DNA of 61,487 nt from JAAYDK01 sp964543935 (GCA_964543935.1 CAZJAK010000005.1:1-61487); one strand, 5' to 3'. Shown: positions 34,835-44,161, numbered from the stretch's first letter. Made by a program: numbers and translations. The notes: generated by a model not told the origin, from the sequence alone.

Positions 34835-35814
34835 GTAGACTCCTTGGAGGCATAGGTGAACGAAGCGGCCTCTTCGATGGTCAACTCGCAAGGATGCGCG
34901 AGCAACCCTTCGACTGTCCGGTCCATTTCGGCGGTGATGTCCTTGTGCATCTGGTCGAACTCTTCCTGAATGAGGTAGCCCCGGGCTAGCATCCTGTCAC
35001 GCAAAAGGGCGATCGGGTCACGCGATTGCCATTCCTGTTCTTCCTCGCGACTCCGGTAAAGCCGTTTGTCATTTTTCGAATGGCCGGAGAAGCGGTAGGT
35101 GCGGGTCTCCAACAGATAGGGGTTGCCGGTGCTTCGGATGTAATTGGCGGCATCTTGCACTGCTTTGTAGACCGCCTCGACGTCGTTGCCATCCACCATC
35201 AGGCTCTCCATCGCATAAGCGCTGCCCCGGCTGGCGATCGATTGGACCGACACCATGTCGCGGGCACAGGAAGACATCCCGTACATGTTGTGCTCGCACA
35301 GGAACAGGACCGGCAGATGCATCACCGAAGCCATGTTCATCGCCTCGTGGACGGCCCCGCGACTGCTGGCTCCGTCTCCGAAGAACGCCACCACCAGTTG
35401 GTGAGAACCTTTGCGCTTCAATTGCAGGGCCATGCCGGTGGCCAACGGGACTCCACTGCCGACGACAGCCGAGGAGCCGGCGTTGTGGTGTTCGACATCG
35501 ACCAGATGCATGGATCCCCCCAACCCGCAGGCCAATCCGTCCGAATATCCAAGGAATTCGGCGAACATGGCCTCCACTGAGGCGCCTTTGGCCAAGGTGT
35601 GTCCGTGGCAGCGGTGGGTGGTGACGATCCAGTCCTCACGTTCAAGCGCCGGGGAGACTCCAGCGTGGACAGCCTCCTGTCCGATGGCCAAATGGGTGGT
35701 CCCGTGCATGATATGGGAGGAGAACATCGCTTCGATCTTCTCCTCGAACAACCTGATGCGCATCATGAGGGCAAGGGACCCGAGCGCAAGGTCGCGGTTG
35801 AATTCGAACGGCAT
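34825..35814 (-). CDS. 2-oxoacid (pyruvate/acetoin) dehydrogenase E1 alpha subunit
   Basis: The 329-residue protein has the thiamine diphosphate motif FFGDGASSRG...CEHNMYGMSS (GDG to N), an upstream HLAIGQEAVHAGVSPAL, THRCHGHTLAKGA with the catalytic-loop histidine, and the phosphorylation-loop-like RTYRFSGHSKNDKRLYRS. Length and motifs fit AcoA/PdhA. It is the second gene of an operon led by a flavin reductase (20 bases upstream) and overlaps the E1 beta gene. With lplA elsewhere in the window, a lipoate-dependent complex is likely, but its E2 and E3 are not here. Confidence 0.92.
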   Translation of the reverse strand: MPFEFNRDLALGSLALMMRIRLFEEKIEAMFSSHIMHGTTHLAIGQEAVHAGVSPALEREDWIVTTHRCHGHTLAKGASVEAMFAEFLGYSDGLACGLGGSMHLVDVEHHNAGSSAVVGSGVPLATGMALQLKRKGSHQLVVAFFGDGASSRGAVHEAMNMASVMHLPVLFLCEHNMYGMSSCARDMVSVQSIASRGSAYAMESLMVDGNDVEAVYKAVQDAANYIRSTGNPYLLETRTYRFSGHSKNDKRLYRSREEEQEWQSRDPIALLRDRMLARGYLIQEEFDQMHKDITAEMDRTVEGLLAHPCELTIEEAASFTYASKESTWT

Positions 35815-35833
35815 GTCGTCACGCTCCCGGCCA

Positions 35834-36352
35834 TCAGGCCTCTTGGATCAACACTTGGTCGACATACCCGATGTACATGCGGTGGTAGTCGTGCTGTGGA
35901 TAATGCTCATCGATCGACGGGAGGATGAATTGCGAGGGATCGAACGGAAGCCGGGCTGCCTTGGTGCAACAGAAGACCATGTTGGCCTGTTGGAATGTCA
36001 CCCGTCGGGTATCGGCAGGCCCCTCGATCGTCACCGGCACCAAACCGGTCTTGGCGGCTTTATCGGTGTCGCGGCCCGAATGTGTGCCGCAGAAATCAAT
36101 GGCCCTCCTCCACTCGGGAGGAAAAAACGACATGGTGAAACCTTCGGCTTGTTCAATGAAGCCGTAGGTGTGGCGGCTGTCGCGGACAAACACGATGCAG
36201 ACCGGCTTGCCCCACAGAAAGCCCATGGAACCCCATGAGGCCGCCATGGTGTTCCACCCTTCGGGCGTACCAGCCGTGATAAGGCACGCATCATCTCCGA
36301 TCATGGTGAATGGATTGAATTGCAGGTTGCGGTAATCGACTTGTTCGAACAC
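35834..36352 (-). CDS. Flavin reductase family protein (FMN-binding)
   Basis: The 172-residue protein fits the flavin reductase-like/DIM6 split-barrel family: ACLITAGTPEGWNTMAASWG near the N-terminus, KPVCIVFVRDSRHTYGFIEQ, and FTMSFFPPEWRRAIDFCGTHSGRDTDKAAKTGL. Such proteins bind FMN and reduce flavins or act as small flavoproteins. The start is GTG at 36352 with AAGGAGGGGAG upstream; an ATG does not fit the alignment better. It leads the E1 alpha/E1 beta operon, an uncommon partner for a 2-oxoacid dehydrogenase; the link may be electron disposal, which is inference only. Confidence 0.82.
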   Translation of the reverse strand: MFEQVDYRNLQFNPFTMIGDDACLITAGTPEGWNTMAASWGSMGFLWGKPVCIVFVRDSRHTYGFIEQAEGFTMSFFPPEWRRAIDFCGTHSGRDTDKAAKTGLVPVTIEGPADTRRVTFQQANMVFCCTKAARLPFDPSQFILPSIDEHYPQHDYHRMYIGYVDQVLIQEA

Positions 36353-36444
36353 GGGCTCCCCTCCTTGTGCAATCGCCGACTTTACCGCAAGAACTCGAGA
36401 CAGCCCGGCGGTATGGAAGGAAGTCTGGGCGTAACCGGAATTCC

Positions 36445-36474
36445 ATTGTAAACAACGGACAATGACTTCGTCAA
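36445..36474 (-). promoter_or_regulatory. Promoter of the flavin reductase-E1 alpha-E1 beta operon
   Basis: On the minus strand TTGACG (36469-36474), an 18-base spacer and TACAAT (36445-36450). The leader is about 85 bases and ends with a strong Shine-Dalgarno. Confidence 0.6.
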
Positions 36475-36497
36475 CTGAGCGTTACCTCTTCGCGATA

Positions 36498-36526
36498 TTG
36501 CCCTAGTGGTCGGAACGTGCTATACC
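36498..36526 (+). promoter_or_regulatory. Promoter of the SulP transporter gene
   Basis: TTGCCC (36498-36503), a 17-base spacer and TATACC (36521-36526). The leader of about 65 bases includes a small CCGGA/TCCGG stem. Confidence 0.5.
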
Positions 36527-36597
36527 TCCCATACACCGGACTTGCGGAGCTCGTTCCGGCTTATTGGACCATCACCACCTTCAAGGAAGACCATTAC

Positions 36598-38229
36598 ATG
36601 ATCAAGCAGTTCTCCAGCGACCTCCGGCGGGAGTTCTCGGGTTACAACGGGAAGAGGTTGTCGCAAGACCTCATGGCGGGACTTACTGTCACTGCGGTCG
36701 CCCTTCCGCTTGCCCTCGCCTTCGGTGTCAGTTCGGGCGCAGATGCTGCTGCCGGGCTCATCACGGCCATACTGGCCGGTTTACTCATCGGTGGCTTGAG
36801 CGGGGCATCCTATCAAATCAGCGGCCCTACCGGGGCTATGACAGCCATTCTGATCACCCTGTCGGTCAAGTATGGTCTTGATGGCGTGTTCGTGGCTGGT
36901 TTGATCAGCGGGGCGATCCTTATTGTGGCAGCCCTCTTGAAGGCCGGCCGGGTGGTCGCCATCATTCCTTCGGCCGTCATCACCGGCTTCACCAGCGGTA
37001 TCGCCATCATCATTGCTTTTGGCCAAATCGACAATTTTTTCGGAACGGTCTCCAAAGGGGAGAATGTGCTTGAGAAGCTGCTTTCTTATGGTGAACTGGG
37101 TTTCCACCCGCAATGGCAGCCAATCTTTTTCGCCCTGCTGGTCATGATTTTCATGGTGGTGTGGCCCAAGAAGTGGAACGCCCGCTTTCCGGCATCGCTC
37201 GGGGGCATCATATTGGCCTTGGTCGTGAACTTGGCCTTCGATTTCGACGTGGTTGAAGTCGGTGCCATTCCCAGGACGCTGTTGCCCGCCAACCGCCTGA
37301 CCATGGCCGGCATCACCCTTTCCAATCTCAAGGAATGCTTTGTTCCCGCCATCAGCATCGCCGCATTGGGCATGGTCGAGAGTCTGCTGTGCGGAGCTTC
37401 TGCCGGCAAGATGAAGGGAGAAAAACTCGACGCCGACCGCGAGTTGCTGGCCCAAGGGATCGGCAACATGGTCATCCCGTTCTTCGGCGGAGTGCCCGCC
37501 ACCGCCGCCATCGCCCGCACCAGCGTAGCGATCAAATCGGGTGGAGTGACGCGGCTGACCAGCATATTCCATTCGATCGGTCTGGTGGCCTCCATGTTCG
37601 CACTCGGACCGGCCATGTCGCGCATTCCATTGTCGGCTCTGGCCGGCGTGTTGGCCATGACAGCATGGCGGATGAATGAATGGCACGCCATCAAGGCGAT
37701 TTTTCGCCGCAAATACAAAACCTCCATCGCTCAATTCTGCATCACCATGATCGCCACCGTGGTGTTCGACTTGACCGTCGCAATCGTCATCGGGGTGGTC
37801 TTCTCAATGGCCATGTTCGTGGTGCGCAGTACGTACCTGCACATCGAGATCGAGAACGTCGACAAAAACCACAAACACGGCAAGAACATCACCGACCGCA
37901 TCACCAATGTGAAGCTGGTCTATGTGTCGGGGCAAGTCTTCTTCGGTTCGCAAGACCGCTTGTCCCAAGCACTGCGGTCGTTGACCGACGCCAAGACAAT
38001 CATCCTGTCGATCCGCGGTGTGCCGAACATCGACCAAGGTGCGATGGACGAGTTGATGGACATCTACCGTGAATATTCGCGCAATGGTGTGAACATGCTT
38101 TTCTGTGGATTGCAACCCTCGGTGGCGAAGATGTTCGAACGTTCCGGCTTCGCTAAACTTACCGGGCCGCAACGGGTCTTTGACAATGCGGTCGAAGCGA
38201 TCGACTCTCTGCTGGTTGAACAAGCATAA
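36598..38229 (+). CDS. SulP-family anion transporter with STAS domain
   Basis: The 543-residue protein has ten or more membrane helices in the SLC26/SulP pattern (QDLMAGLTVTAVALPLALAFG, the GLLIGGLSGASYQISGPTGAM signature, AIIPSAVITGFTSGIAIIIA) and a cytoplasmic C-terminal STAS domain (TDAKTIILSIRGVPNIDQGAMDEL). Transported anion may be sulfate, bicarbonate, or a dicarboxylate; the sequence does not decide. I start at the ATG at 36598 with AAGGAAG upstream, since the region before it is promoter and leader. It is divergent from the flavin reductase operon and followed by hpt, which has its own promoter. Confidence 0.93.
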   Translation: MIKQFSSDLRREFSGYNGKRLSQDLMAGLTVTAVALPLALAFGVSSGADAAAGLITAILAGLLIGGLSGASYQISGPTGAMTAILITLSVKYGLDGVFVAGLISGAILIVAALLKAGRVVAIIPSAVITGFTSGIAIIIAFGQIDNFFGTVSKGENVLEKLLSYGELGFHPQWQPIFFALLVMIFMVVWPKKWNARFPASLGGIILALVVNLAFDFDVVEVGAIPRTLLPANRLTMAGITLSNLKECFVPAISIAALGMVESLLCGASAGKMKGEKLDADRELLAQGIGNMVIPFFGGVPATAAIARTSVAIKSGGVTRLTSIFHSIGLVASMFALGPAMSRIPLSALAGVLAMTAWRMNEWHAIKAIFRRKYKTSIAQFCITMIATVVFDLTVAIVIGVVFSMAMFVVRSTYLHIEIENVDKNHKHGKNITDRITNVKLVYVSGQVFFGSQDRLSQALRSLTDAKTIILSIRGVPNIDQGAMDELMDIYREYSRNGVNMLFCGLQPSVAKMFERSGFAKLTGPQRVFDNAVEAIDSLLVEQA

Positions 38230-38289
38230 TCATTTCCTGTAGCTGTATTTACATTACAAAACTTCCTCTTGGATGGAATCGGTGCGCAC

Positions 38290-38319
38290 TTGACACCGGT
38301 TCCGCTTTCCTGCTATGCC
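38290..38319 (+). promoter_or_regulatory. Promoter of the purine salvage operon
   Basis: Consensus TTGACA (38290-38295), an 18-base spacer and TATGCC (38314-38319) preceded by TGC, an extended -10. A small stem, TAGCGT/ACGCTA (38322-38338), lies at the start of the leader. Confidence 0.6.
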
Positions 38320-38357
38320 ATTAGCGTATCCCACGCTATATCGAAAAAGGAGCCGGC

Positions 38358-38921
38358 ATGACATCGATCGCATTGCCCCCGCTTACCAAGGACCTTGTCC
38401 GCGTGCTCATTGACGCCGACACCATCCAACGCAGGGTGGGCGAACTTGCTCACCAAATCAACAAGAATTATGCCGGGATCAACGGAAATCTCATCCTCGT
38501 CGGAGTGCTTAAAGGTTCCTTCATCTTCTTGGCCGACTTGTGCAGGAAACTCGACATCCCCCATGTGGTGGACTTCATCTCGCTCTCCAGTTACGGCAAT
38601 TCTGCCCAGACCACCGGGAATGTCCGCATGATCATGGACACCCGTGAGAACATGGAAGGGCGCCATGTGATGATCGTCGAAGACATCCTCGACAGCGGGT
38701 ATACCTTGGATTACCTCTGCCGCAACTTCCAGACCCGAAAAATCGCCTCGCTGCGTACCGCCGTCTTGCTCGATAAACCTGAACGTCGCAAGGTCGATGT
38801 GAAACTTGATTACGTCGGATTCCAGATTCCCGATGTCTGGGTGGTGGGCTACGGCTTGGATTACGCTGAGAAATACCGGACCCTCCCTTACATCGCCGAG
38901 ATGGTTCCCGTCACAGTCTGA
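38358..38921 (+). CDS. hpt: Hypoxanthine phosphoribosyltransferase
   Basis: The 187-residue protein has GVLKGSFIFLADLCR, the SSYGN loop, and the PRPP-binding motif VMIVEDILDSGYTL, followed by the KPERRKVDVKLDYVGFQIPDVWVVGYGLDY hood region. It salvages hypoxanthine (and probably guanine) to IMP/GMP. Its ATG at 38358 has AAAGGAG upstream. First gene in a purine unit with a second phosphoribosyltransferase, purA and purB, so hypoxanthine can be converted to AMP by neighbours. Confidence 0.95.
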   Translation: MTSIALPPLTKDLVRVLIDADTIQRRVGELAHQINKNYAGINGNLILVGVLKGSFIFLADLCRKLDIPHVVDFISLSSYGNSAQTTGNVRMIMDTRENMEGRHVMIVEDILDSGYTLDYLCRNFQTRKIASLRTAVLLDKPERRKVDVKLDYVGFQIPDVWVVGYGLDYAEKYRTLPYIAEMVPVTV

Positions 38922-38939
38922 CACACACAAGGAAATGCC

Positions 38940-39488
38940 ATGAACGATAAATTCTATGTCGGCTACGCCACGGTCCACAAACTCGTGCGGACGCTGGCCG
39001 ACCGGCTTGTTGCTTCGAATTACGATCCCGATCTGATTGTCGCCATCGGTTCGGGTGGGTTCATCCCGGCCCGGATTGTCAAAACCTACATCAACCGGCC
39101 GATCTACGCTGTCGGTATCTCGTATTACGGCATCGACCAGAAGCACAGCGACCATCCTCAAAAGATCCAATGGATCGACGAGGCCCAGCAGCACCTTCGC
39201 GGTAAAAAGGTCTTGCTGATCGATGAAGTGGACGATACCAGGGCCACGCTCAGCTATTGCGTGCGCGAACTGCTTTCGTATGGACCCCAAGAAATCGCCG
39301 TGTTGGTGTTGCACAACAAACTCAAGCAGAAGGACGACGATTTCCCCGCCGACATCAAACGCTATTTCGCCGGGATGGACATTCCCGACGTGTGGATCAA
39401 GTATCCGTGGGATGCCGAGGACATCGACCTGCATGAAGCCAATGAACGGGCCATGCTCGCCGCACGAGAAAAGGAGGCTGCACGATGA
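38940..39488 (+). CDS. Second purine-type phosphoribosyltransferase
   Basis: The 182-residue protein has the PRPP motif VLLIDEVDDTRATL (DEVDD in place of the EDxxDxG type seen in hpt) and an N-terminal LIVAIGSGGFIPARIVKTYI segment, a pattern typical of xanthine/hypoxanthine phosphoribosyltransferases such as yeast Xpt1-like proteins and archaeal relatives. A C-terminal extension (IKYPWDAEDIDLHEA) resembles those proteins too. I infer xanthine or guanine salvage; substrate is not proved. It is 18 bases after hpt and overlaps purA in an ATGA. Confidence 0.85.
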   Translation: MNDKFYVGYATVHKLVRTLADRLVASNYDPDLIVAIGSGGFIPARIVKTYINRPIYAVGISYYGIDQKHSDHPQKIQWIDEAQQHLRGKKVLLIDEVDDTRATLSYCVRELLSYGPQEIAVLVLHNKLKQKDDDFPADIKRYFAGMDIPDVWIKYPWDAEDIDLHEANERAMLAAREKEAAR

Positions 39489-40762
39489 GTACGACAGCGA
39501 TTGTCGGTGCCCAATGGGGCGATGAAGGCAAAGGCCGCATCGTGGACTACTTGGCCCAAAAGGCCGATGTGGTGGTGCGCTACCAAGGCGGGGACAATGC
39601 CGGCCATACCGTGATCAACTCCAAGGGTAAGTTCGCCCTGCACATCATCCCCTCGGGAATTTTCAATCCAGACACGATCAACATCGTGGGAGCGGGCACG
39701 GTGGTCAACTTCGACACCATGGCCACCGAACTCGATGCGATTTCCCAGAGCGCTGTCGATGTGTCCAACCTTTTCATCGACATCCGTGCCCATTTGATTT
39801 TACCGTTCCACAAGGCGCTCGACGGTGCCGAGGAGGAGTCGCGCAAGAGTACTTGGGCGGTCGGCACTACCAAACGGGGCATCGGACCATGCTATAGCGA
39901 CAAAGCCACCCGCAGCGGCATCAGGGCCGGCGACATCCTCGACCCCGAGCGGCTCAAGGTCCGTCTTGAGATGATGGTTCCCCAAAAGAACCGTTTGCTG
40001 GAGTACTACGGTTTGCCGCAGGTGACGGTAAACGACCTCATGGACTTGTGTTCCGTCTGGCGTGAACGCTTTGGCAAGCGCATCGTGGACACCGTCCCCA
40101 TCCTGCGCAAAGCAATCTCCACTGGCAAGCAGGTTCTGCTAGAAGGCCAACTGGGTATCATGCGCGATTTGGATTGGGGCATCTACCCCTACTCGACCAG
40201 CAGCAATCCGACTGCCGGTGGGGCTTGCAGTGGAGCGGGTATCGCCCCCAGGCGCATCGATGAGGTCATCGGGGTACTCAAAGCCTATTCCTCATCGGTC
40301 GGCGGCGGCCCCTTCCCGACCGAACTGTTCGATGCCGACGGGGACAAGCTGCGTTCGGTCGGAGCCGAATACGGTGCGACGACCGGGCGGCCGCGCCGCT
40401 GTGGTTGGTTCGATGCGGTGGCGGCCTCCTACTCCTGTTGGATCAACGGATTCACCGCTTTGGCCGTCACCAAACTCGACATATTGGACACCTTCGAGAA
40501 GATTAACATCTGCACAGGTTATGAGATCGACGGCAAAGTCGTCACCGATTTGCCCGACACGTATGGACAAGAACAAGCCAAGCCGATCTACGAGACGTGG
40601 GACGGCTGGATGTCCAGCACCGCACAAGCCCGCCACTGGGAAGACCTGCCACCGCGGGCCCAAGCGTACGTGAATCGTCTGGCCGAGCTGACTGGAGCAC
40701 CGGTGAGTTTCATCTCCGTCGGGCCGGAACGCGACCAGATCATCATCATGGATGCAAACTAG
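39485..40762 (+). CDS. purA: Adenylosuccinate synthetase
   Basis: The 425-residue GTPase begins TAIVGAQWGDEGKGRIVDYL (P-loop and catalytic Asp), has the QGGDNAGHTV segment with the catalytic His, GIGPCYSDKATRSGIR, LLEGQLGIMRDLDWGIYPY and the GTP-binding TKLDILD near the C-terminus. It converts IMP and aspartate to adenylosuccinate. Start overlaps the upstream gene in an ATGA, and purB follows 13 bases after the stop, so the two steps to AMP are adjacent. Confidence 0.97.
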   Translation: MSTTAIVGAQWGDEGKGRIVDYLAQKADVVVRYQGGDNAGHTVINSKGKFALHIIPSGIFNPDTINIVGAGTVVNFDTMATELDAISQSAVDVSNLFIDIRAHLILPFHKALDGAEEESRKSTWAVGTTKRGIGPCYSDKATRSGIRAGDILDPERLKVRLEMMVPQKNRLLEYYGLPQVTVNDLMDLCSVWRERFGKRIVDTVPILRKAISTGKQVLLEGQLGIMRDLDWGIYPYSTSSNPTAGGACSGAGIAPRRIDEVIGVLKAYSSSVGGGPFPTELFDADGDKLRSVGAEYGATTGRPRRCGWFDAVAASYSCWINGFTALAVTKLDILDTFEKINICTGYEIDGKVVTDLPDTYGQEQAKPIYETWDGWMSSTAQARHWEDLPPRAQAYVNRLAELTGAPVSFISVGPERDQIIIMDAN

Positions 40763-40775
40763 AGGAGATAGCCCG

Positions 40776-42188
40776 ATGGACGCGTCCTTCACCCATGAGA
40801 CGTACATCGCTCCGTTCACATGGAGGTACGGGTCGAATCAGATGCGTTCTCTGTGGTCGGAACACACCAAGCGCCTGATGCTGCGAAAGGTGTGGATCGC
40901 CCTGGCGACAGCCCAACGTTCGGCGGGTTTGGTCACGCAAGCCCAGGTGGACGACCTGATTGCCCATCGGGACCACATCGACATCGCCCGTTCAACAGAG
41001 ATCGAGCGCACGATCCGCCATGACTTGATGGCGGAGATTAGGACATTTGCCGAGCAGTGCCCGGTCGGCGGCCCGATCATCCATCTGGGAGCGACCAGCA
41101 TGGATGCTTTGGACAATGTCGACGCGATGCGTCAGAAAGAGGCCCTCTCGTTGTTGCTCGCCAAGGTCAAAGAACTGGCCCAAGCCCTCTTGGACAAGAT
41201 GAACGCCTATGCAAAAACCCCCTGCATGGCTTTCACCCACATCCAACCGGCTGAGATCACCACGCTCGGATATCGTTTGGCTCAGACCGCTCAGGACTTG
41301 CTGAGCGACATCGGCCAATTGAATGCTTTGCAATCAAACCTGAAGGGCAAGGGGATGAAGGGGGCGGTGGGTACCAGCGCATCATACACCGTTCTGCTGG
41401 AAGGCACCGGGATGACGGCCCGCCAGATGGAACGCTTGGTGATGAAGGAACTCGGTCTCGAGGCTTTCGAAGCGGCCACCCAAGTCTATCCCCGCAAACA
41501 GGATTGGCAAGTCGGCACAGCCTTGGCCGGATTATGTCAGACGCTCTACAAATTCGCTTTTGACTTCAGGTTGCTGCAAAGCCCCGCCATCGGGGAATGG
41601 AGCGAACCGTTCGGCAGCATGCAGGTGGGATCCTCGGCCATGCCGTTCAAACGCAATCCCATCGATTGTGAGAAAATCGATTCACTGAGCCGTTATGTGG
41701 CATCACAATGCGAAACGTTGTGGCAGAATGCCGCCAACTCATTGTTGGAACGGACTCTCGATGATTCAGCCAACCGCCGCTTCGTGTTGCCCGAGATGTT
41801 CTTGGCCACCGAAGAGGCCGTCATGAGCGCTGCTGCCATCGTGAGCGGCATGCAGGTGCACTCGGTCGCAATCGAGCGCAATCTCAGGGATTATGGCGTG
41901 TTCGCCTCGAGCGAACGCCTGTTGATGGAATTGGGCCGCAGGGGTGCCGACCGCCAACACATGCATGAGGTGATCCGCAACCATAGTTTGGCTGCATGGC
42001 AAGCAGTGCAACACGGTGCCAAGAATCCATTGGTCGAATTGTTAGCCGGGGACAAAGAGGTCGTTGCTTTCATGGACTCCGATCAAGTGAAGGCCGCTAT
42101 GGATTGCTCCGGCTATATCGGTGACGCCCCCGAGCGGACAGCCGTGGTGGCCCGTTCGCTTGCCGCTGCAGTGGCCAGCCTAGAATAA
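40776..42188 (+). CDS. purB: Adenylosuccinate lyase
   Basis: The 470-residue protein has the fumarase/ASL superfamily signature SSAMPFKRNPIDCEKI, the HLGATSMDALDN segment, AFTHIQPAEITTLGYRLA with the catalytic His, and a C-terminal RHMHEVIRNH-like helix. It makes AMP and also the SAICAR-to-AICAR step of purine synthesis; purH is elsewhere in the window. Start at 40776 with AGAGGAG upstream; an earlier in-frame start at 40752 lies inside purA. Its stop overlaps the convergent VTT gene by 9 bases. Confidence 0.95.
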   Translation: MDASFTHETYIAPFTWRYGSNQMRSLWSEHTKRLMLRKVWIALATAQRSAGLVTQAQVDDLIAHRDHIDIARSTEIERTIRHDLMAEIRTFAEQCPVGGPIIHLGATSMDALDNVDAMRQKEALSLLLAKVKELAQALLDKMNAYAKTPCMAFTHIQPAEITTLGYRLAQTAQDLLSDIGQLNALQSNLKGKGMKGAVGTSASYTVLLEGTGMTARQMERLVMKELGLEAFEAATQVYPRKQDWQVGTALAGLCQTLYKFAFDFRLLQSPAIGEWSEPFGSMQVGSSAMPFKRNPIDCEKIDSLSRYVASQCETLWQNAANSLLERTLDDSANRRFVLPEMFLATEEAVMSAAAIVSGMQVHSVAIERNLRDYGVFASSERLLMELGRRGADRQHMHEVIRNHSLAAWQAVQHGAKNPLVELLAGDKEVVAFMDSDQVKAAMDCSGYIGDAPERTAVVARSLAAAVASLE

Positions 42189-42818
42189 GAAACTCAGGCC
42201 CCCTCTGAAAATCGCGTAATAAATGATCATGCGCGGCAGGCGCGACAGAGTCGCTAACGCCACCAACCAATGGTTGACCCGCAACATGCCGGTCATCCAA
42301 CAGACTGTCGAGAACGGGATGGGGGTGATGCCGGCAATCACAATGCCCCACACCCCGAATTTATTGATCAGGCGCTCGCCGTCATTGTTGAAACTGCTGG
42401 TGAATTGGCGGATGAACTTGAGCCGGCCCAACAAACGCCCGATCCAATAGCCGCCGTAGCCCCCCACAGCCGATGCGATCGACATGGTCAGCAACAATGA
42501 GACGATCGGCCACTGGAGTACGAATGGAAAGACAATGTCCACACTCAGCGGCATGATGAACATGTCGGTGATGAACACGAACAGGGCGATGCCCGGCAAT
42601 CCAAGGTGATTGCCCACCCATTCGCCAATCTCATGATAGCGGTCGCGCACGAAATACAACCCGATGGCATAGACGATCAAGAAAAACAAGATCAACAAGA
42701 TGGTCTTGCCCACGATTTGCCGCCAATCCAGATGCCCCTCTTTGGTGAACCAAGAGGTGTTGAACAGGTGCAGCTTTATGCTGTTGCGTTCTCTTTCGCT
42801 CATATGCTTGTCGCTCAC
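42180..42818 (-). CDS. VTT/DedA-type membrane protein
   Basis: The 212-residue protein has five or six predicted membrane segments with the VTT/SNARE-associated pattern: LGLPGIALFVFITDMFIMPLS, SIASAVGGYGGYWIGRLLGR, and the re-entrant motif GVWGIVIAGITPIPFSTVCWMTGMLR. Related proteins act as lipid scramblases or flippases (undecaprenyl phosphate or phospholipid). The start is GTG at 42818, overlapping the stop of the AlaX-like gene in GTGA, with GGAG upstream. Cotranscribed with that gene. Its end overlaps purB. Confidence 0.82.
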   Translation of the reverse strand: MSDKHMSERERNSIKLHLFNTSWFTKEGHLDWRQIVGKTILLILFFLIVYAIGLYFVRDRYHEIGEWVGNHLGLPGIALFVFITDMFIMPLSVDIVFPFVLQWPIVSLLLTMSIASAVGGYGGYWIGRLLGRLKFIRQFTSSFNNDGERLINKFGVWGIVIAGITPIPFSTVCWMTGMLRVNHWLVALATLSRLPRMIIYYAIFRGGLSFLF

Positions 42819-44044
42819 GCCAACTGCTCCCCGCTGACCATTTCAATGAATGCCTGCAAGAACCGAGCGATTGCTTCAGGTTTGTCTCCCACTCCTTGCC
42901 ACATTGGCGGCTTGCCGCCCCCTTTGCCGCCTATGAGCGGCAACAACGAATTGCGCATGCTGGCGAAATCGAGTCGGGCCGCCCCTGGGCCTTTGAGCAC
43001 GATCAACCAAGCAAGTTGATGCTCGTTCATGCGTCTGAGTGCGCACAAGGCCAGAACTTCATGTACATTGGAGGCCTCCGCCAGATGCTTGAGGAAGTCC
43101 TCCTCCTCTTCGGATGCATCGAGGGCCACCACAGGAGTGCCGCGAACCTGCTGTGATCCTTCGATGAGCGTCGCCAGTTGCATGCGGACAAGTTTTTCAT
43201 TGGCTTTTCGCAATTTATAACGGGTGTCGGTCAATTGGGTTTGCACAGTTTGAGCCATTCCGACCAATTCATGAGGTTGAGCGGAGAATTGGGCTACCAA
43301 TTGCTTTACGACGGATTGGTCGCGTCTGATGGCGGCCACTGCCCTACTGCCCGCCAGCCATTGGGTCCTGACATGGCCCCTGATCCGTTCTGAGCCGATG
43401 CACAGCACGTACAAGAGCTCGGAACTGTGCCCGACATGCACCCCACCGCACGCGATGACATCATAGTCTCCTATCGAGACCAGCCTGACATCCCCGTCCA
43501 CTTTGATAGCCCTGCGCAAACCCATCCCTTGGGCATCTTCGTGAGCTTTCACCTCAGCCGATACCGCTACATTTACGCGGACGATTTCGTTGACCCGGTC
43601 CTCGACGTGCTGCAGTGTCGACTCATCAATCGCTTCGGCATCGGTTTCGATGGTGAAATCGGTTTGCCCGAAATGGACGGCCACCGTACCGATGCCGGCT
43701 ATGGCATGCAGAACGCCGGACACCAGATGTTGGGCGGTGTGTTGTTGCATGAAATCGTAGCGGCGGGCCCAGTCCAAGCTCAGACGATAGCTCTTGCCGA
43801 GTTCGACTGTCTGGTCATCAGCAAGGATATGGAGAATCGATCCATCGGAGCCCTTGCGGGTATCGATGATCGGAATATCGTCCAGACGGGCACGGTCGCC
43901 CGGTTGGCCTCCCCCTTCGGGATAACAGATGGTACGGTCCAAGACTACGGCCAAGCGGCCCTCTTCGCGTACCAACGCGATGGGAACCACATCCAAGTCG
44001 GTCAGATAGGGCTCGCGATAATAGATGGAATCAGTGACATGCAT
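42815..44044 (-). CDS. AlaX-like alanyl-tRNA editing protein with DHHA1 domain
   Basis: The 409-residue protein has the AlaRS second-additional/editing domain with zinc ligands HTAQH (in RRYDFMQQHTAQHLVSG) and CGGVHVGHSSEL (Cys and His), and a C-terminal DHHA1 domain ending GGKGGGKPPMWQGVG. There is no aminoacylation core, so it is a free-standing editor, of the long AlaX type, that removes Ser or Gly from tRNA-Ala. The ATG at 44044 has no Shine-Dalgarno; a weak TAGTCT lies 6 bases upstream. Overlaps the VTT gene at its 3' end. DHHA1 alone is also found in DHH phosphoesterases, but the editing motifs decide. Confidence 0.9.
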   Translation of the reverse strand: MHVTDSIYYREPYLTDLDVVPIALVREEGRLAVVLDRTICYPEGGGQPGDRARLDDIPIIDTRKGSDGSILHILADDQTVELGKSYRLSLDWARRYDFMQQHTAQHLVSGVLHAIAGIGTVAVHFGQTDFTIETDAEAIDESTLQHVEDRVNEIVRVNVAVSAEVKAHEDAQGMGLRRAIKVDGDVRLVSIGDYDVIACGGVHVGHSSELLYVLCIGSERIRGHVRTQWLAGSRAVAAIRRDQSVVKQLVAQFSAQPHELVGMAQTVQTQLTDTRYKLRKANEKLVRMQLATLIEGSQQVRGTPVVALDASEEEEDFLKHLAEASNVHEVLALCALRRMNEHQLAWLIVLKGPGAARLDFASMRNSLLPLIGGKGGGKPPMWQGVGDKPEAIARFLQAFIEMVSGEQLA

Positions 44045-44081
44045 ACGCTCAGACTACAGCTTTTTTTGTGCATGGTCTATA

Positions 44082-44110
44082 TTGTCCAATACCGTACGAA
44101 CCAGTATCTT
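44082..44110 (+). promoter_or_regulatory. Promoter of the helical protein gene at 44162
   Basis: TTGTCC (44082-44087), a 17-base spacer and TATCTT (44105-44110). The leader of about 45 bases carries TTGGAGG. Confidence 0.5.
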
Positions 44111-44161
44111 ATGAGTGTCCCGCCTTGGGGATAGTCCGTTCAAATTGGAGGCACCGACGCG

